Below, one piece after another: positions 36,187-44,373 of a stretch of 64,000 nt of DNA; position 1 is the stretch's first letter; every line of letters begins with the position of its first letter. Source of the stretch: Cytobacillus sp. NCCP-133 (lineage in GTDB: Bacteria; Bacillota; Bacilli; Bacillales; Cytobacillaceae); assembly GCF_026011715.1 (NCBI RefSeq), contig NZ_BRVM01000005.1:124001-188000 (forward strand), in the 5' to 3' direction. A program made the translations under genes and the position numbers. The notes beneath the pieces were generated by a model. The model worked only from the letters and a program-made list of their open reading frames with translations, ran no database searches and was not told the origin of the DNA.

Positions 36187-36657
36187 TTACCTTTCTGGCA
36201 TTGGCGTAGGGGTAGAAGCTGTGCCTAGTGATTCATATTTCTTGTCAATGTTTGTACGAATCGTTTTTATGTTCGTTCCTTTTTCAAATTCCTGTTTTGC
36301 CTCACGGGCAATATCTACACATATTCCTCAGCCAAAGCCCATGCTGTCGAGCTTTGCCGTGTCGCCTGCAACAGAATCAACAAAACAATGAGTATTGCTA
36401 ATATGTCCATCTTCTTCATAACATCCGCAATAGCAGGGCATATAGTCAAGCACTTCCGAATGTTCCACAGCAAATTGATAAGCTTCAAGAACTTTAGTGC
36501 TGTTAGTGAGAGAAGTAACCGCAGACCAATCATTACTGCCTATTTTGTATTCAAGCTTAGGCTTATGCAAATCGGAATCCTCAGAGCCTTGTCCATTAGC
36601 AGAACAGCCTGAGATTAAAAGAGTTCCAAGAAAAAATGGGATGACTAATTTTTGCAC
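36187..36657 (-). CDS. PCYCGC-motif lipoprotein with in-frame UGA at Cys-110 (candidate selenoprotein)
   Basis: The start is GTG 36657 behind AGGAGTGG. A lipoprotein signal ends LLISGC (lipid Cys18). The PCYCGC motif is at 74-79 and another Cys at 91. The frame meets TGA at 36328-36330 (codon 110) and then runs GICVDIAREAKQEF...SLGTASTPTPMPER to TAA 36187. The continuation is recognisable as the PCYCGC family C-terminus, where this position belongs to a GCxxC motif, so the TGA stands at the first Cys of CxxC (U-G-I-C113). A hairpin follows with its loop 21 nt after the TGA. If not recoded, the protein ends at 109 residues and loses its last third. Known role: none certain; cell-surface, possibly metal- or thiol-linked. 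Confidence 0.75.
36297..36330 (-). promoter_or_regulatory. SECIS-like stem-loop after UGA-110
   Basis: Minus strand: UGA (36330-36328), 16 nt, then TTGCC-CGTGA-GGCAA. The stem is 5 bp (3 G-C), the loop 5 nt with G at position 2, and 21 nt separate the UGA from the loop. This fits the described bacterial SECIS geometry (loop 16-37 nt away, G among the first two loop bases). Confidence 0.5.
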
Positions 36658-36860
36658 TTAAGTCCACTCCTGCTTCAATAATAACATTCAGTTCTTATTA
36701 AGATTACCATTGAAAATGAATCGGTGCAGTGACAAAAATCGCAACTTTTATTATTTTTTTACCAGGTTATAGTGGCTTATGGAATTAGTACCTGTTATTT
36801 AATTTATGTAGATATATTTACCTCTTTAAAAATTGTCCTCCTTTTTAAATGCATTTTCTT

Positions 36861-37004
36861 TCAAGGAGGTTTATGCTTTTTAGGAGAGTAACTATGCATT
36901 TCCTTTGCAATTGTTTCATTCTTTAGATGCCTTGCTGACCGGTTGCGGAAAAACTTCACTGCCTCTTTGTTCAAAGCTCTGCGGAGTTTGCCTATGATTT
37001 TCAT
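36861..37004 (-). CDS. Possible small basic protein (47 aa)
   Basis: The frame begins MKIIGKLRRALNKEAVKFF and is strongly basic. AGGGGTG lies seven bases before ATG 37004, and the stop codon leads into a CCTCCTT...AAGGAGG hairpin, terminator-like on the minus strand. No family is recognised. The rest of the 36658-37185 gap shows nothing else I can support, and no fluoride riboswitch. Confidence 0.45.
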   Translation of the reverse strand: MKIIGKLRRALNKEAVKFFRNRSARHLKNETIAKEMHSYSPKKHKPP

Positions 37005-37185
37005 TTGTCATCACCCCTATAAAAATTATGTGTCAGAGTTGGTTTTCATGTTAGGATTTATAAAGAACGAACTTGATAGATGGCAGAAGTGCGTTTATGC
37101 CGCTGGGAGACTATTCGTTCAGTAAAAAATATGGATGGGTTGCTGATCAGTTGGGAGATTTTTAGTTTTGGGAGGAAATAATCAA

Positions 37186-37560
37186 ATGATCTATTTTTTT
37201 GTCGGTTTGGCGGGAATGCTGGGAGCTTCGCTGAGATACATTGTCGGAGTAATATTATTTACGGAGAGTGTTTTTCCGTTTGCCACCTTGCTGGTTAACT
37301 TGATTGGAAGTTTTTTATTGGCATGGCTAACCACAAACATTATTAAGAAATTTTCCATCTCCCCAATTGCGGCTGCAACGATTGGAACGGGTTTTGTCGG
37401 TTCATTCACTACTTTCTCCACGTTGAGTATTGAAACTGTCACCTTGTTTCAGGATGGAAAGCTGCTAATGGGACTGAGTTATGTCCTGATAAGTGTGCTG
37501 GGAGGATTAGTGATGAGCAGGCTCGGATTTAAAATAAGCGAAGAGGTGCGGGAATCATGA
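37186..37560 (+). CDS. crcB: Fluoride channel Fluc/CrcB, first copy
   Basis: The 124-residue protein has four membrane helices, GxxGASLRY at the N-terminus, the NLIGSFLL motif (about 41-48) and GFVGSFTTFSTLSIE (about 71-85), all hallmarks of Fluc fluoride channels. ATG 37186 is preferred over TTG 37168 because GGGAGG precedes it. Its stop overlaps the next gene by four bases (ATGA). Paired crcB genes in Bacillaceae form heteromeric channels. Confidence 0.93.
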   Translation: MIYFFVGLAGMLGASLRYIVGVILFTESVFPFATLLVNLIGSFLLAWLTTNIIKKFSISPIAAATIGTGFVGSFTTFSTLSIETVTLFQDGKLLMGLSYVLISVLGGLVMSRLGFKISEEVRES

Positions 37561-37928
37561 GTGTCATAAACATTTTATTGGTGGGAATTGGAGGATTCCT
37601 GGGAGCAGTTGCCCGATTTTCTTTAAGCAAGCTGTTAAACAATAAAACGGACACTTCCTTTCCAATCGGGACACTTACTGTCAATTTATTGGGGTCTTTT
37701 TTATTGGGCGTTATAATAGGGACTGATCCTAATGAAATGGCTGTTTTGTTAATGGGAACTGGTTTTATGGGCGCGTTTACGACATTTTCCACTCTTAAGC
37801 TGGAAATGATGCACCTCCATTTAAATGAGCACAGAAAGGTTTTCATGCTGTATATTGCCATTACATATGGGGCGGGAATTACGCTTGCGTATGCGGGATT
37901 CATGCTGGGAAGAATGTTTATTGAATAA
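37557..37928 (+). CDS. crcB: Fluoride channel Fluc/CrcB, second copy
   Basis: The 123-residue partner has GGFLGAVARF, the NLLGSFLLG motif and GFMGAFTTFSTLKLE. Translation is coupled to the first copy through ATGA. The pair exports fluoride passively from the cytoplasm. It ends in a large hairpin. Confidence 0.93.
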   Translation: MSVINILLVGIGGFLGAVARFSLSKLLNNKTDTSFPIGTLTVNLLGSFLLGVIIGTDPNEMAVLLMGTGFMGAFTTFSTLKLEMMHLHLNEHRKVFMLYIAITYGAGITLAYAGFMLGRMFIE

Positions 37929-37934
37929 GTGTTC

Positions 37935-37990
37935 GGGAATCAACTGAAAAAAGAACATATTTCTGCTCTTTTTTCAGTTGGAATTCCCAT
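37935..37990. terminator. Large bidirectional terminator
   Basis: GGGAAT(c)AACTGAAAAAAGA and TCTTTTTTCAGTT(g)GAATTCCC form a stem of about 20 bp between crcB and the convergent DUF3231 gene. Confidence 0.8.
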
Positions 37991-38544
37991 TATTTACTTT
38001 TTTCTGGAATACCATGCGGATTGTAGCTTGGGGGAATTCTTAGCCAGCCTCTTTGTTTCATTAAATTCTTGAGTGGAGAAGCAAATTCCATTAAATGAAC
38101 CTGTATTGAAAAAAACAGCATCCCGACATCCATTCTTACCGTTTTGATCATAGCCTGTGCACAAAATACAATGCTTGCTGCTACTTTTACAGATATTAAG
38201 TTTGCAATTTCATCATCCGTTAATTTTACCCCTTCTGGTACAGAATCCGGATCCGAGAGCGGCTTTTCAGCATTTGTTAACGGCAAGGGAACGCCCTCCT
38301 TAAGCAGAAAATCCTCAATCATTTGGGTATCTGCCTGGCTTCCTTCGATTGCCTTCCGAATGGTGTGCAATAGTTCAGTGTCAGTGGTCATATTAAGGGC
38401 AATATAGTAGAGGGAATGAGCTTCATGAAAGGCTGTATAAAGCGTCCATAAATCCATAACCTCACCAACATGCAAAGGCGGTTTCGGTTCATTATCAGCA
38501 AAGTTCTTTATGGTTTCTGCAATGGCTTCAAACGGGTTCTTCAT
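37990..38544 (-). CDS. DUF3231 family protein, single-domain form
   Basis: The protein of about 184 residues corresponds to one half of the double-domain protein at 2549-3568: HVGEVMDLWTLY, a helical core and a Pro-rich end (IPPSYNPHG). AGGAGTG lies seven bases before the second ATG (38544). Function unknown; the family is frequent in spore formers. Confidence 0.8.
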   Translation of the reverse strand: MKNPFEAIAETIKNFADNEPKPPLHVGEVMDLWTLYTAFHEAHSLYYIALNMTTDTELLHTIRKAIEGSQADTQMIEDFLLKEGVPLPLTNAEKPLSDPDSVPEGVKLTDDEIANLISVKVAASIVFCAQAMIKTVRMDVGMLFFSIQVHLMEFASPLKNLMKQRGWLRIPPSYNPHGIPEKSK

Positions 38545-38547
38545 CAT

Positions 38548-38832
38548 TTCACTCCTGAGGATTTTGTTTGGTAGTTATTTTTACCTGCTTTATACCTTTT
38601 ATTCCATATGGCTAACGGAAGCTATATTTTCCAAAAAATACATACTGATTCAAAATGAAAATCTATTACAATAAGTACGATAAAATTGCTATAATAATTT
38701 CTTGTACAGCGGTGGTGCAAAACACACCTTGATCCTATACTCGGAGGAATTATTATCCTTATTTTTACACTAATGGTCAGTGAGCAAAGATTCAATAAAT
38801 ACGGGCCAAATCCAATAAAGGCAGCAATATAA
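38548..38832. other. Gap with a possible membrane-peptide remnant
   Basis: One frame near 38720-38832 reads LDPILGGIIILIFTLMVSEQ then RFNKYGPNP to a TAA, a plausible membrane helix with a charged tail. It has no start codon or ribosome site. No other gene is seen. Confidence 0.25.
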
Positions 38833-38835
38833 ACT

Positions 38836-38866
38836 AAAAACCCAGCCATCAATTGGCTGGGTTTAT
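38836..38866 (-). terminator. Terminator of the symporter gene
   Basis: AAACCCAGCCA-tcaat-TGGCTGGGTTT is a perfect stem of about 11 bp. Confidence 0.85.
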
Positions 38867-38874
38867 TTAATCCA

Positions 38875-40101
38875 TTAATTCGCTTTCAATCCTTCTCTTT
38901 TCGCCTCTGTTTCCGCCACAATAACAGCGCATGCGGCGTCGCCTGTAATGTTTACAGCCGTACGAGTCATATCAAGCAGTCGGTCAATTCCAATGATTAA
39001 GGCTATGCCTTCAACTGGCAGGTTCACTGAATTCAGAACCATGGCGAGCATGATTAATCCTACTCCAGGAACACCAGCAGTGCCGACACTGGCAAGAACC
39101 GCTGTCAGGACAACAGTGATCAGCTGTGTAAAAGTCAAATCAACACCGAATACTTGGGCAATAAAAATTGTAGCAACCCCCTGCATGATTGCCGTGCCAT
39201 CCATGTTAATAGTCGCTCCAAGCGGCTGAACAAAGCTGCTGATCGACTCTGGCACTTTCAAATTTTTCTGGGCTGTACTCATAGAAATTGGCAGGGTCGC
39301 ATTACTGCTCGAAGTACTGAAGGCAACACCCATTGCAGGAGCAAAGCCTTTAAAGAACCAGATTGGGCTCTTTTTAGCAAAAAACGCTACAGAAGTTCCA
39401 TATGTCAAAATGGCATGAATAAGAAGTGCAGCGACAACCACGATCATATATAGTCCCATTGCTTTAATTGCAGAAAGCCCTTGGCTGCCGACAGCAGATA
39501 CAATCAGGCCAAATGTTCCGTATGGTGCAAACTTCATAACCAGATTAACCAGGTACATCATAATGTCATTGCCTTGTTCAATGAGGTTCAATATCCCTTT
39601 TGTTTTGCTGCCAAGCATGGTTAATGCAAATCCGACAAATATGGAGAAAGCAATAATCTGCAGCATATTTCCTTCAGTGAACGCTTTCACAGGATTGGTT
39701 GGAATGATATTTAATAGTGTATCAGTTACTGGCGGAGCTTCTTTTGATTCAAACTCAGCATTTGTAATATCGAATTCTCCGATATTTCCCGGCTGAATGA
39801 CAGACGCAAGACCAAGTCCGATTGTAATGGCAACACTCGTTGTGAGCAGGAAGAATCCAATGGTTTTAATTCCAATCCGCCCAAGCTTCTTCGGATCACC
39901 AAGGCCGGCAGTTCCAAGTGTGATTGAAAAGAAAACAATCGGAACAACAAGCATATTGATAAGATTCAGAAAGATTTTTCCAAGTGGTGTAAAGATAAAT
40001 TGATCAAGTTCGGGATAAATGCTTGATGCAAATAAATTAATCAGAAGGCCGGTGATTCCGCCAGCGATCAAGGCAAGAATGATCTTAGTTGATAACTTCA
40101 T
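38875..40101 (-). CDS. Dicarboxylate/amino acid:cation symporter (DAACS, GltT/GltP-like)
   Basis: The 408-residue protein has eight helices and the family's re-entrant loop signatures: STSSSNATLPIS (the SSSxxTLP motif), NMDGTA in helix 7 and VGTAGVPG followed by IDRLLDMTRTAVNITGD in helix 8. It imports glutamate/aspartate or C4-dicarboxylates with Na+ or H+. ATG 40101 follows GGAGG; the open frame continues to 40239 but crosses the terminator hairpin of the leader. A ydaO-type c-di-AMP riboswitch precedes it, so import should be shut off when c-di-AMP is high. Confidence 0.9.
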   Translation of the reverse strand: MKLSTKIILALIAGGITGLLINLFASSIYPELDQFIFTPLGKIFLNLINMLVVPIVFFSITLGTAGLGDPKKLGRIGIKTIGFFLLTTSVAITIGLGLASVIQPGNIGEFDITNAEFESKEAPPVTDTLLNIIPTNPVKAFTEGNMLQIIAFSIFVGFALTMLGSKTKGILNLIEQGNDIMMYLVNLVMKFAPYGTFGLIVSAVGSQGLSAIKAMGLYMIVVVAALLIHAILTYGTSVAFFAKKSPIWFFKGFAPAMGVAFSTSSSNATLPISMSTAQKNLKVPESISSFVQPLGATINMDGTAIMQGVATIFIAQVFGVDLTFTQLITVVLTAVLASVGTAGVPGVGLIMLAMVLNSVNLPVEGIALIIGIDRLLDMTRTAVNITGDAACAVIVAETEAKREGLKAN

Positions 40102-40184
40102 ATTCAAATTCCTCCAGTGGTTAGAATAACAAAAAAATACTTCTTGATAATATCCATTTACAGGATATACCCCAAAAAAGGCAG

Positions 40185-40214
40185 TAAAAAAACACAGAGG
40201 CAAAAACCACTGTG
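40185..40214 (-). terminator. Riboswitch-controlled terminator
   Basis: On the minus strand CACAG-tg-G...CCTCTGTG is followed by TTTTTTT, between the ydaO aptamer and the symporter start. Confidence 0.65.
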
Positions 40215-40237
40215 CAATACGGCCGTGTTTTCCTCTC

Positions 40238-40360
40238 AATGCGCTTACGAGGTTAGCTGTCGGATTCGGGTTTTGAGAGTACCCTACCTAAAAAGGATTC
40301 ACCCCAGGTACTTACTTTATAAGTACGATTGGTTCCCCCGCTCAAAAGATTAAGCGAAAT
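40238..40360 (-). ncRNA. c-di-AMP (ydaO/yuaA) riboswitch
   Basis: The minus strand carries the conserved ydaO blocks in order: CGCTTAATC, GCGGGGGAACCAATCG, CTGGGGTGAATCC, TAGGTAGGGT, and CCCGAATCCGACAGCTAACC followed by TCGTAAGCGC. These are the nearly invariant parts of this large aptamer. It is followed by an intrinsic terminator before the symporter gene, as expected for an OFF switch. Confidence 0.9.
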
Positions 40361-40555
40361 AATTTATAAGTTTTTTTGAAGTATAACTTTAGTACTCTAA
40401 ATTATAAATTAATTTATATTCTTGCATCCTAGTTATGTCGATATAACTATCGATATGATAGTAATTTAATATGAAACGAATAATTTGTCAATTTATTAAG
40501 CAATAATTCATTCTATTGTCCCATCTGTAACTTAGAGATTAAATTTTTGTCAATT

Positions 40556-40729
40556 TTATTTAACAAATTCCATCCACCGCAAGAATGGATGTCTATTTTT
40601 ATCTTTAATTTTTACGTCTTTCATATTCAACTGATGCTCATGATCGGATAGCCATTTTCTTAATTCAGCGTTATCTTTAAAATGTGAATAATACATTTCT
40701 CCATTTTTGCCTGTGGCACTAACACTTGA
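40556..40729 (-). pseudogene. Small protein with N-terminus replaced by a repeat element
   Basis: The C-terminal 57 codons (SVSATGKNGEMYYSHFKDNAELRKWLSDHE...) are clearly paralogous to the intact small gene at 43903-44094 (AVGKGGETYHTQCKDKKELQRWIL). The first ten or so residues and the ribosome site are missing; repeat copy B2 (40723-40832) occupies that place and extends the frame with GC-rich nonsense up to 40831. It is a likely inactivated paralogue. Confidence 0.65.
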
Positions 40730-40832
40730 CTCCTGCGGGAGGAGAGGGAGCGGGAGACCCCGCAGACGCAGGGTGTCGAGGAGGCTCTCATTCCTCCCCG
40801 CGGAAAGCAAGTGTCCCGCAGCGGAAATCAAC
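40723..40832. repeat. Bacillaceae GC-rich dispersed palindromic repeat, copy B2
   Basis: It is bounded by CACTTG...CAAGTG and contains CTCCTGCGGGAGGAG, GAGACCCCGCAGACGC, CGAGGAGGCTCTCA and CCCGCGGAAAGC, the full pattern of this element. It is much more GC-rich than the flanks and overlaps the small gene at 40556. The stretch 40833-41010 shows no gene. Confidence 0.85.
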
Positions 40833-41010
40833 GGGCTGAATTATAAGCAAAAACAACAATCTATGAGAAATAAGCCTTAATAAAAGAGTATGTGACAAAA
40901 TCTTTTTCGGTATTTAGTTTCCGAATGCCTGCAATAATCAGCCACAAAGCAATAGCTTAATAGCCAAGCTGATGAAAGAATGCAGCCGCATTTATGTAAG
41001 GAATCCAATA

Positions 41011-41045
41011 AATAAAAAAATGCCCATATATTTGGGCATTTTATA
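41011..41045 (-). terminator. Terminator of cupin regulator
   Basis: AAAATGCCC and GGGCATTTT enclose about 8 bases, with A- and T-tracts on both sides. Confidence 0.75.
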
Positions 41046-41589
41046 ATACATCCGTTAATTCGGTAGCAGAATACACGGAGATCAGGACTACTGCATTTTC
41101 ATCCGTAATATTTTTGACAAAATGCGGGACACTGGCATTCCAGCTGAATGAGTCTCCTGCTTCAACAATAAAAGACTCCTCTCCTTGCTCCGCCAAAATT
41201 TTTCCTTCAAGCACCAGGTGGCATTCCTCACCTTCATGCGCATGGTACTGTCCCATGGATGCGCCAGGAGGGAATTCAACAATCATCATCCTCAGGCCGC
41301 CTTTTGATGTTAAATGTTCGACTTTAAGATTGTTAAAAGTGGAAGTCGTTCTTTCGCCTTTTCTGACGACTCTCATATGCTGTTTCTTTTCTAGCAGTAA
41401 ATAGGGAAGTGGCACGTCAAGAAAATCTGCAATCGTACTCAACGTATTAATGGAAGGAGATGTATTATTATTTTCCACATTGCTGATAAATCCTTTAGAT
41501 AAGCCTGTTCCATCAGACATTTGTGCAATGGTGATTTTTTTGCGGTTTCTTATTGCCCTTATCTTTGTTCCGATATCCAGTGTAATCAC
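41041..41589 (-). CDS. XRE family regulator with C-terminal cupin domain
   Basis: The 182-residue protein has an N-terminal helix-turn-helix (about 8-62: ITIAQMSDGTGLSKGFISNVE) and a C-terminal cupin (about 105-180) with the metal-type HAHEGEECHLVLEG motif and a second PHF strand. It is probably a repressor that senses a small ligand. The start is GTG 41589, with AGGAAA nine bases before. It is divergent from the DODA-DoxX operon, its likely target. Confidence 0.82.
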   Translation of the reverse strand: MITLDIGTKIRAIRNRKKITIAQMSDGTGLSKGFISNVENNNTSPSINTLSTIADFLDVPLPYLLLEKKQHMRVVRKGERTTSTFNNLKVEHLTSKGGLRMMIVEFPPGASMGQYHAHEGEECHLVLEGKILAEQGEESFIVEAGDSFSWNASVPHFVKNITDENAVVLISVYSATELTDVL

Positions 41590-41775
41590 CTCAAAAGTTT
41601 CCTAATAAAAAACATATTTATATATTAGCAAAAAAAGATTTGACAATCCAGAGGCTAAATTGTTATCTTATAAATAATTAATATTCATATTGCAAAACAT
41701 TTTGGCAGCCCTATTTGTTTTATTATATGAATTTTTAATTACTATAAAGATAATAAATTAAGGAGGGTCTATTTC

Positions 41776-42561
41776 ATGATGCCATCATTTTTTATTGCCC
41801 ATGGTGCACCGCTGCTGGCAATGGAAAAAAATATATATACTCAGTTTTTGCAATCATTGAGTGTTTCACTTCATAACCCAAAAGCAGTTGTTTTGTTTTC
41901 AGCTCATTGGGAGTCACCTGTCCAAATGGTGAGCAATGTAGACAACTTCAGAACGATCTATGATTTTGGCGGATTTCCTGAAGAATTGTATCAGATCGAA
42001 TACCCTGCAAAGGGAAGCGTAAAGGTAACACATGAAATTGCAGATTTATTTACAGAGCAGGAAATACCTTTTGAAATTGATGAGAAGCGGGGTCTGGACC
42101 ATGGCGCCTGGGTCGTGCTCAGAATGCTTTACCCTCAAGCGGATATCCCGGTCATTTCGATGTCTGTTAATCCAAGATTGGCACCAGAGGAACAGTACAA
42201 AATTGGAAAGTCACTTGTAGCATTAAGAGAGCAGGATATTATGATTATTGGCAGTGGAGGAACAGTTCACAATCTTGGTGCAGTTGATATGTCCAAAGAT
42301 AGTGGACCTGCTGACAGCTGGGCAATTGGATTTGAGGAGTGGCTCGAAACACAAATAACTGATTGGAATTTGGAATCACTATTCAATTATAGATCATTGG
42401 CTCCGAACGTGGATATTGCAGTGCCGCCTTATGGAAATGAGCACTTTATCCCTCTTTTTTATGCAATGGGAGCAGCTGATCAGGAGAAGTCAGCAAAGTT
42501 ATTGCATCGTAGCTTTCGATACGGAAACCTAAGCCATAGTGTTTGGCAGTTTGGAGAATAA
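41776..42561 (+). CDS. DODA-type extradiol dioxygenase (LigB superfamily)
   Basis: The protein of about 261 residues has metal ligands in IAHGAP (His about 9), SAHWES (about 44) and, further on, GLDHGAWVVL and SGGTVHNLG. This is the YgiD/DODA family, zinc- or iron-dependent enzymes that open catechol rings such as 4,5-DOPA. AAGGAGG precedes ATG 41776. It is followed five bases later by a DoxX gene, and the XRE-cupin gene diverges upstream. The physiological substrate is unknown. Confidence 0.88.
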   Translation: MMPSFFIAHGAPLLAMEKNIYTQFLQSLSVSLHNPKAVVLFSAHWESPVQMVSNVDNFRTIYDFGGFPEELYQIEYPAKGSVKVTHEIADLFTEQEIPFEIDEKRGLDHGAWVVLRMLYPQADIPVISMSVNPRLAPEEQYKIGKSLVALREQDIMIIGSGGTVHNLGAVDMSKDSGPADSWAIGFEEWLETQITDWNLESLFNYRSLAPNVDIAVPPYGNEHFIPLFYAMGAADQEKSAKLLHRSFRYGNLSHSVWQFGE

Positions 42562-42565
42562 TATT

Positions 42566-42994
42566 ATGGAAAACAAATATGAGGCAGGAACATTTTTATT
42601 GCGAGTTGTTTTAGGGTTAACATTTTTTGTGCATGGAATAGTGAAATTCCTGGGAGGCATTGAAAACATAGCTGGATGGTTTACTTCTATTGGGTTGCCT
42701 GGTTTCCTTGCTGTGGTTGTAGCAGGAGTTGAGCTGGTGGGCGGAATTGCATTAGTCCTCGGATTGTTTAGCAGAGTGGTATCTGCAGTATTCATTTTGC
42801 TGATGGCTGGTGCTATCATAAAGGTGAAATTAGCCGGAGGATTCCTTGGCAATGGAACAGCAGGGTACGAATTAGATCTCGCTCTGCTGGCTATGTCAGC
42901 GTCGATTGCCATGACCGGCTCGAAGTTATTTGCATTGGATCAGATGTTTTTAAAAGGAAGAGAAAATACCGATTCTGTTTCGATTAATAAATAA
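42566..42994 (+). CDS. DoxX family membrane protein
   Basis: The 142-residue protein has four membrane helices, with LRVVLGLTFFVHGIVKFLGG at the N-terminus and VELVGGIALVLGLF in helix 2, as in DoxX/MhqP proteins associated with quinone or catechol stress. I chose ATG 42566, after GGAG; the earlier in-frame codon at 42539 lies inside the dioxygenase gene. It forms an operon with the DODA enzyme. The stretch 42995-43203 has no recognised gene. Confidence 0.88.
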   Translation: MENKYEAGTFLLRVVLGLTFFVHGIVKFLGGIENIAGWFTSIGLPGFLAVVVAGVELVGGIALVLGLFSRVVSAVFILLMAGAIIKVKLAGGFLGNGTAGYELDLALLAMSASIAMTGSKLFALDQMFLKGRENTDSVSINK

Positions 42995-43203
42995 AATTTT
43001 ATGAGGTTTGTACTCCGTCTATAGATACAGGCCTTCTTCATGCGAAAAAAGCTGCCGAAGTTCAGAATTGACTCACGGTAAATTTTAATCGAACTTGGCA
43101 AAAGAAAAGGAGGATGCGGCCAGGAAGATATGACATGGGATGTGGGAGCCGCATTGGCAAACTAACTTAATCATCTAGAAAGAGTAAGATAAATAGAAAA
43201 AGA

Positions 43204-43234
43204 AAGGAAGCTCTGAAAATGAGCTTCCTCACAA
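43204..43234 (-). terminator. Terminator of GNAT gene
   Basis: AGGAAGCTC-tgaaaat-GAGCTTCCT. On the minus strand a T-rich stretch follows. Confidence 0.75.
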
Positions 43235-43666
43235 TAGCTTCTTCAAAAACACATAACTAACCTTGTCGTAATCCATTTTCTCCTCGTAAAAACGGTGGGC
43301 AGCTTCTCTTTGCAATCCTGATGAAAGGGAAACAGCGCTATATCCATTATCCTTGGCCCAATTCTCAACATATGAAAGGAGGGCACTGCCAAAACCCTTG
43401 AATCGCTGGTCCGGGTCTGTGACTAGATCGCATACCCAAATAAATCTGCCATTATACAAGGTGATCATCGGCATGAATCCGGTGACAGCTTTCATTTTTC
43501 CAGACTCATATAAAGCCGCTATTCTGTAGTTTTCTTTTTGGACGGCTTCTGAAACTAGTGCTAGATAACTTTCCACATCCAAATGGGTACGCAGATGCTT
43601 CATCAATGGGTAAGCTTTTTTCCATTCTTCCGGTGTGGTTAGCTCCTTGATCAATGATGACTCCAT
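43229..43666 (-). CDS. GNAT family N-acetyltransferase
   Basis: The 145-residue protein has the GNAT core: VCDLVTDPDQRFKGFGSALL (motif A, about 79-98, with R/QxxGxG/A) and RFYEEKMDY (motif B). It transfers acetyl from acetyl-CoA to an unknown amine. ATG 43666 is seven bases after GGAGAG; the ATG at 43681 lies within that site. Confidence 0.85.
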   Translation of the reverse strand: MESSLIKELTTPEEWKKAYPLMKHLRTHLDVESYLALVSEAVQKENYRIAALYESGKMKAVTGFMPMITLYNGRFIWVCDLVTDPDQRFKGFGSALLSYVENWAKDNGYSAVSLSSGLQREAAHRFYEEKMDYDKVSYVFLKKLL

Positions 43667-43752
43667 GTTTCTTCTCTCCAATTCTATTTGTTTTATTTGT
43701 AGCGTATCTATCGCTTTTTTCTTAAAACTGTAATAAAGCCATCCAAAATATC

Positions 43753-43854
43753 ATGGCTAACCTTAACTTGGTATTAATCGCGATTGCACTTGGAATCTCA
43801 TGGATTGGATCTGGAGTTATCTCTCTTGATGACTTATATAACATCAACTTTTAG
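43753..43854 (+). CDS. Possible small hydrophobic peptide (33 aa)
   Basis: The frame begins MANLNLVLIAIALGISWIGS and is one membrane helix with a short polar end. It lacks a clear ribosome site but is followed directly by a strong terminator, which argues for a transcript. Not recognised. Confidence 0.35.
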   Translation: MANLNLVLIAIALGISWIGSGVISLDDLYNINF

Positions 43855-43865
43855 TAAGCAATCAT

Positions 43866-43903
43866 TAGAAACAGGACAGAGAAGGGTCTCTATCCTGTTT
43901 TGT
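43866..43903. terminator. Bidirectional terminator
   Basis: AAACAGGA(c)AGAGA-aggg-TCTCT(a)TCCTGTTTT. Confidence 0.8.
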
Positions 43904-44094
43904 TATCTATTAATGCTTAATAATTTTAAGAAAGGGTTTTTCTTTTTGTCTGTAATTTTGATTTCGTTCTGAGAAATCCGATCTTGATTTTCCAATATCC
44001 ATCTTTGAAGTTCTTTCTTATCTTTACATTGAGTATGGTATGTTTCTCCGCCTTTGCCAACAGCGTTGACTACGAATCTGCAATTATTATCCAT
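43903..44094 (-). CDS. Small uncharacterised protein (63 aa)
   Basis: It begins MDNNCRFVVNAVGKGGETYH and has a charged helix (KDKKELQRWILENQD). It is the intact paralogue of the disrupted gene at 40556. AAGGTG lies six bases before ATG 44094. The small alpha/beta pattern is found in Bacillaceae proteins of unknown function. Confidence 0.65.
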   Translation of the reverse strand: MDNNCRFVVNAVGKGGETYHTQCKDKKELQRWILENQDRISQNEIKITDKKKNPFLKLLSINR

Positions 44095-44212
44095 AGACAT
44101 CACCTTGTTTCCTTTTAATAGAGTCTAGATGCATTATAACAGCAGAGAATTAAATTTCAATGGTTTTTATGTAAAATTACAGCCGGATTAATACCATCTT
44201 TAGGAAAGAATA

Positions 44213-44260
<48 letters not shown>

Positions 44261-44373
44261 CTCAATCCATATGAAATAGAAAATAAAATAAGAAACTAAA
44301 GACTTTCCACTCTTTTTTGAAGTAAAATGGAATTATGAAGCTAGTGAAAAATCGTATTAGGGAGAACCCATAC

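Noticed and set aside
37005..37185. Expected fluoride riboswitch upstream of crcB
   Set aside because: The conserved crcB-motif blocks (GGCGATGG, TGATGACTCC-like) are not present in the leader, so I did not call it.
43003..43200. Broken frames downstream of doxX
   Set aside because: No recognisable domain and no start with a ribosome site.
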